Shown here piece by piece: positions 60,271-64,000 of a stretch of DNA of 64,000 nucleotides. Position 1 is the first letter of the stretch. Every line of letters begins with the position of its first letter. The position numbers and the translations under genes were made by a program. The notes below the pieces were generated by a model that had not been told where the DNA came from, made no database searches, and worked only from the letters and a program-made list of their open reading frames with translations. This DNA is from Closterium sp. NIES-65 (Eukaryota; Streptophyta; Zygnematophyceae; Desmidiales; Closteriaceae), in the NCBI GenBank assembly GCA_948144175.1, contig CANXME010000383.1, positions 40,056 to 104,055 of the forward strand, in the 5' to 3' direction.

Positions 60271-60745
60271 CGTGCCAGGAGATTCTGGCAGCGCATGGGA
60301 GGGCTGTGAGCATGGCTGTTGGGGGCAATGTGTTTGAACAATTGTTGCCGCATCTGATGTTGCCGCCTTTCCTCTTCTTCGAACTAACAACCAAGTCCCC
60401 AAACATCACAACCACCACTGCCATGACATCAATCAAGTGCCTCGTTCCTGGCTCGACCCTTACCGTTCACACGGAACACGCCCCGCCCTCCCTCTCCCCT
60501 CGTTCAAACTCCACAAAGGCTGGTCTGGCTAGGAGTGCGACGCTGCCTGGACCCGCCAGGCGCTGAAACCGGCAAGGAATCTGGTGAAGGTAGTTGGGGG
60601 CGTGTTCCTGGATGCTGACCCTATTACTGCTTTGAGACCCAATGGGCACGTTCGTCCGCTGTCTGACTGCATGCAGTACTGCCTGCCTGGGCCACCAGAC
60701 GAGTGGACCAGGATGCTCTACCACATGCTGCTTGACCCGCTTTGA
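60271..60745 (+). pseudogene. TBL/PC-esterase-like C-terminal fragment
   Basis: After a plausible acceptor (ATTTTCACAG at 60261-60270) the plus strand reads QEILAAHGRAVSMAVGGN and FLFFELTTKSPN. This is reminiscent of the core of plant TBL-type acyltransferases (PC-esterase/DUF231). A second stretch from about 60533 (after CTGGCTAG, possibly an acceptor) reads VGGVFLDADPITALRPNGH, then DCMQYCLPGPPDEW and stops at 60743-60745. The family C-terminus is usually D-C-x-H-W-C-L-P-G-x-x-D-x-W; here the catalytic His of DxxH is Gln. The two parts are in different frames, so either an intron lies between them or the gene is broken. Such enzymes O-acetylate cell-wall polysaccharides in the Golgi. Confidence 0.5.
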
Positions 60746-61449
60746 CCTCATTTGTTGGACATGGGTTGACCTGTGTTGAAGCGAGTCTGGGCTGAAGTGT
60801 TTATGCTTGTAGTGGGCTGCTGGTATGTTCCACGAGCATTTGGAATGCTGGACTGGCAAAACATCTTGTGACTAGGAAAATTGCTCAACAAAGCAAAGTA
60901 AAATACGGTATGCCTTCGATTTCAAGACTTCAAGCACAATCCTCTCAAACACATTTTTTTACACTTACGTGTTACTTACAATTCCAGATTATGAGAACTG
61001 TAGATTTTGTACAAATACCATAGAGGCACTTCCAACACCCATCACCACCCATGACGCAATTTCGCTCACCGCCGTCGATGACGCAATTCTGCTCACTGCG
61101 TAATCAGCACCACGGCTTACGTGAGAACTAGCATTAGCGCCGTGGACGCCACATGGATCGTCGAATGGTAAGGGAGATATTCGAAGTCCATTATTCTCCT
61201 TTGCTTGGACGCAGCAGCAGTATGATCCTCCTCATCGTCGTGTTTCTTGTTGTTGGGTGAAATATTGACCCTCGTCGCAGCGGCGCCAAACACAATCTCG
61301 TCCAAGCGACGCGCCAAACTGATTCCCTTCGTTGTCGCGTCGAAAGGCGGTCAGCACTGTCAACGGGAGTGTTGTTTGGCCCCGTCCTTGCTTGGGCAGA
61401 GCCGACCTCGTGGTCGGATCTGCGGGGGTTGCAGCCGACCCGCAGCAGT
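60746..61449. other. Host DNA without recognisable genes
   Basis: Mixed composition. CACCCATCACCACCCATGACGCAATT and a partial repeat of GACGCAATTCTGCTCAC occur at about 61037-61100. Nothing else can be supported. Confidence 0.4.
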
Positions 61450-61830
61450 GGGCACGGGGGCCACTGCAAGGGCGCCAAGCTGGAGGGCGCCTGACTGGAG
61501 GGCGTCGAGCAAGAGGACGCCGTCCTGGACGCCTGGTTGGCGTCCTGGACGCCTAGATGGCGTCCTGGGAAGTTGGACGCCGACCTGGGAGTCGGTACGA
61601 CTACCCGGGCACCTGGTCGACGTGGTGGGCGCCTGTACGGCGTCCAAGAAGGCCGGACGCCAACCTGGGCGTCCCTGGGGGCCGGACGCCGACCTGGGCA
61701 TCTGATCGGCGTCGTGGGAGGCTGGACGCCACTCTGAAGGTCTGCACGACATCCTGGGCGTCTGGACGCCGACTGGGGGGTTCGGACGGCGTCCTGGGCG
61801 CCTGGACGCCGGACTGGGGACGCCGGGCAT
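61450..61830. repeat. Degenerate GGACGCC repeat
   Basis: The words CTGGACGCC, GGCGTCCTGG and GACCTGGGCGTC alternate every 15-40 bases. Because GGACGCC and GGCGTCC are reverse complements, the tract is rich in short inverted repeats. It is open for 230-260 codons on the minus strand, giving Arg/Pro-rich sequence of no recognisable family. Confidence 0.6.
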
Positions 61831-62946
61831 TGGTGGCCGGCTACGGACTGCGCTGGTTGACCGGGCATGGTTGCCCGGTCGACCGGGATACCCGGGCGAC
61901 GTGCCCGAGTGTCGCCGGGGTGGAGTCTGCGAGGCCGATCTCGGGGTTGGTATCCCGAGGTCGACATGGCTGGTGGGCGCAATCGCTGGCGTGGAGTATA
62001 TCAGTCGTCTGTGCTGTGCTCGTGACAAGGTGTGGAGCGCCAACCAGCTGCGAAACAGATGCACGGTTGCCCTGCGGGTGCAACGCTGTGCAGTCGTCTT
62101 GCTGCAGCGTTAGCACACCGTGGACTTGCAACGTTGGCGAATCGCTACTCTGCAACGCTGGAGCGGTGCGAGCGCTGCTGCGCTAGAGCGCTGCTGCGCT
62201 AGAGCGCGGCCGACCGTGCTGCGTTGGAGGTCGACCAGCAGCCTAGCTAACCCTGATGTAGTTTGTGATGCCAAGGTTGTTGCTATCATTGTTGTCAATC
62301 TTTGCTAGTGGAACGCTTGCAAAATCTCCCCGTGAATGTGCAAGCAGATAACACACAAGCAAACGACTAAGGAACGCAGAGATCACACAAGCATCCCTGC
62401 CTAGCTCGCAGTCTATCTCCCGTTGCAGTAGTTATCTCCGCATGGTGCGGTGAGCGTTGACAACACCGCGACGTAGTTCAGTCTAGCCGACTTTGCACCA
62501 ACCGTGCTCGTAGGCCGGTAGCCGTGCAGTCACTAGCGTGCGCGTAGGTGACGCCGAGGTGATGGACACCCTGGAGGCACAGCTGGATGATGATGCGAGG
62601 AGACGCCATGAGGCCCAGGGGTACGGGGCGATACCCTGGGCAGTCGTCGAGGCAGGACTCCGCTCCGTGTGGGCGGCGGAGCACCCCCCTTATCGGCCTG
62701 CCTCTCCTCGACCGGTGAACAACGAGGGTGGCGTCGACGTGGGAGTCAACGCCGGTGGAGGTCAGGTCGGCAGCAGTGCGTGAGGCACGTCGAGGCAGCA
62801 AGGTGTGATACACGCCGATGAGGCCGGCAGCGTTCAGGTGCGAGGGATGCAGTCGTCGGCAGCTGCAGGCACCTTGCAGTGCGACGTCGGAGGTCGACGG
62901 AGCAGGCAGTCACCGATGTCGGCGTCCTAGGTGACGGCAGGCGGAA
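61831..62946. other. Unassigned DNA, possible leader of element K
   Basis: Contains a 17-bp direct duplication around AGCGCTGCTGCGCTAG (about 62172-62206). It probably includes the 5' LTR and leader of K, but I find no second LTR copy or clear primer site in the window. Confidence 0.35.
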
Positions 62947-64000
62947 TTGCGCCGAGCTACGGCTACTTCAAGTTTATGCCGGATAGGATCTTTGTCACCC
63001 CTCCGCAGGTCGTCGACCCGACATTCTCACTTGGAAGGAAGCTATCAAGCCCCAACTGGAGATGGTCGGGCTGATCAGCTTTGCTCAAGGTACTGTGGTG
63101 ACACCAGACGACCCCGACCTGCGTGCCAGGGTTTATCTTTATCGAGTTTTCGCGCCGTGCAGCTGTTGACCTTCATGGTCATCTCGCGGTGCTGCTCGCT
63201 GGGCATGCAGATCGCTCTTCAGTGATGCAGGGAGTACCTTGACGCTGGACACCAAGCGTGGCACTTCATTGAGTCGACGTACCAGGTCACCGACGACTTG
63301 TTCATCGACCAGCTGGAGGGACAGCTGACGCACCTGCGAATGGGCGACGAGCAAACGGCGTCCGACTACTACTGCAACCGAGCTCGGCGCATTCTTGCCA
63401 CCATCAGGATGGCCGGCGGGCAGTACTCCACGGCGTCGTACATCACCCATGTCATGCAAGGACTCTCGAGCAGCTACAACCTCCTGAAGCGGCTGACAAT
63501 GGCGCTTAGCACGAGGGCGACGCTCGACGAGGACAACTTGACCTCGTACATCCTGCAGGACGAGGCGATGTAGGAGGCAGAGCGGTCCCAGGAGCTCTTG
63601 GTGCAGGTGAACTTCGTCGCCTCAGCAAAGCAAGGAGGTCGACCGGGGCAGCGCGGACAGCCCGGCGGCGGCGGTAGCAGTGGCTGGAAGCCGAGCAAGG
63701 ACGCCAACAAGAAGTCGGCCAAGGATAGCGGTCGTGGAGGAGGAGGCCAACGCCGGGAATGCTGGCTTTGCGGCGACCCTAACCACCTCTCCTTTGAGTG
63801 CCCCAACCGAAGTGACTTCAGCGACGACGACGCCAAGGGAGGCCGCGGGAGGTCTGGCAGCCGTCGTCCTCGTCGAGGTGGAAACAAGCCGCGCAAGGAG
63901 AAGCAGTCGAACAAGTCGACCTCGGCGAAGGACGGCGACTCCTCTGGCTGGCGGCAAGGGGGGAGACGACAAGGAGGCGTCGTGCTTGCTAGTCGGCGTC
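62947..64000 (+). pseudogene. Copia element K gag, running off the window
   Basis: Plus-strand gag of another Ty1/copia family. Recognisable blocks are LLTFMVISRCCSLGMQIALQ, IDQLEGQLTHLRMGDEQTAS, and NRARRILATIRMAGGQYSTA followed by HVMQGLSSSYNLLKRLTMAL and LTSYILQDEAM. In-frame stops TGA at 63223-63225 and TAG at 63571-63573 break it; the N-terminal 50 codons are in another frame. A classical zinc knuckle CWLCGDPNHLSFEC (C-X2-C-X4-H-X4-C) lies at 63760-63801. A basic, Ser/Lys-rich tail follows to the window edge. Protease and the rest of pol must lie beyond 64000. Confidence 0.8.

Noticed and set aside
61191-61982. 263-codon minus-strand ORF
   Set aside because: Arg/Pro-rich translation of a degenerate repeat; no domain, overlapping open frames on both strands.

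Overview
The window is almost wholly transposable-element DNA from a eukaryotic nuclear genome, most likely a streptophyte (a land plant or a charophyte-grade green alga). The evidence for this is many Ty1/copia retrotransposons, a chromodomain Ty3/gypsy element, a primer-binding site matching plant initiator Met-tRNA, two Arabidopsis-type CCCTAAA telomere units, and a fragment resembling plant cell-wall TBL/PC-esterases. I did not identify the species. No bacterial operons, rRNA, tRNA or CRISPR array were seen.

The layout can be read as nested insertions, dated by terminal repeats and 5-bp target-site duplications (TSDs). (1) 1-1909: a decayed LINE reverse-transcriptase fragment and unassigned host DNA. 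(2) Copia element A (1910-16479, minus, TSD GTTTT) is split by copia element B (2537-9799, minus, TSD GGTCA). (3) 16480-17342: host DNA. (4) Copia element C (17343-31729, minus, TSD GAATC) is split by copia element D (23696-30854, minus, TSD GGCGG/GGTGG). (5) 31730-33390: AT-rich host DNA holding a three-copy 177-bp tandem repeat. (6) A different, Tnt1-like copia family forms a tandem LTR-internal-LTR-internal-LTR complex (E and E', 33391-58141, minus). Copy E is split by copia F (35609-42418, minus, TSD AGAAT) and by copia G (42883-54216, plus, TSD AAGGG/CAGGG). G in turn holds a solo LTR (J, 43254-44121, TSD CCGTC), a truncated minus-strand copia (H, 45919-48501) and a chromodomain gypsy element (I, 49090-53139, TSD CCCGT). 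(7) 58142-64000: host DNA with 15-bp and 30-bp minisatellites, a TBL-like fragment, a degenerate GC-rich repeat, and the broken gag of another copia element (K) running off the right edge.

The A/B/C/D/F/G/H elements are one lineage. They have very short LTRs (about 120-137 bp), a GC-rich repetitive leader, and a Gly-rich gag. They also carry an unusual C-X13-C-X3-H-X4-C finger, an aspartic protease (DSGAS), an integrase, a minisatellite hinge, then RT and RNase H. Every copy carries stops or frameshifts, so none looks autonomous as written. Several (E, E', G, I) have lost the RT core altogether. Yet E-type elements share one RT-less structure in two copies, A and C share one stop codon, and F has identical LTRs despite many stops. 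Together this points to a community of defective elements moved in trans by partners outside the window, which is the main biological story here.
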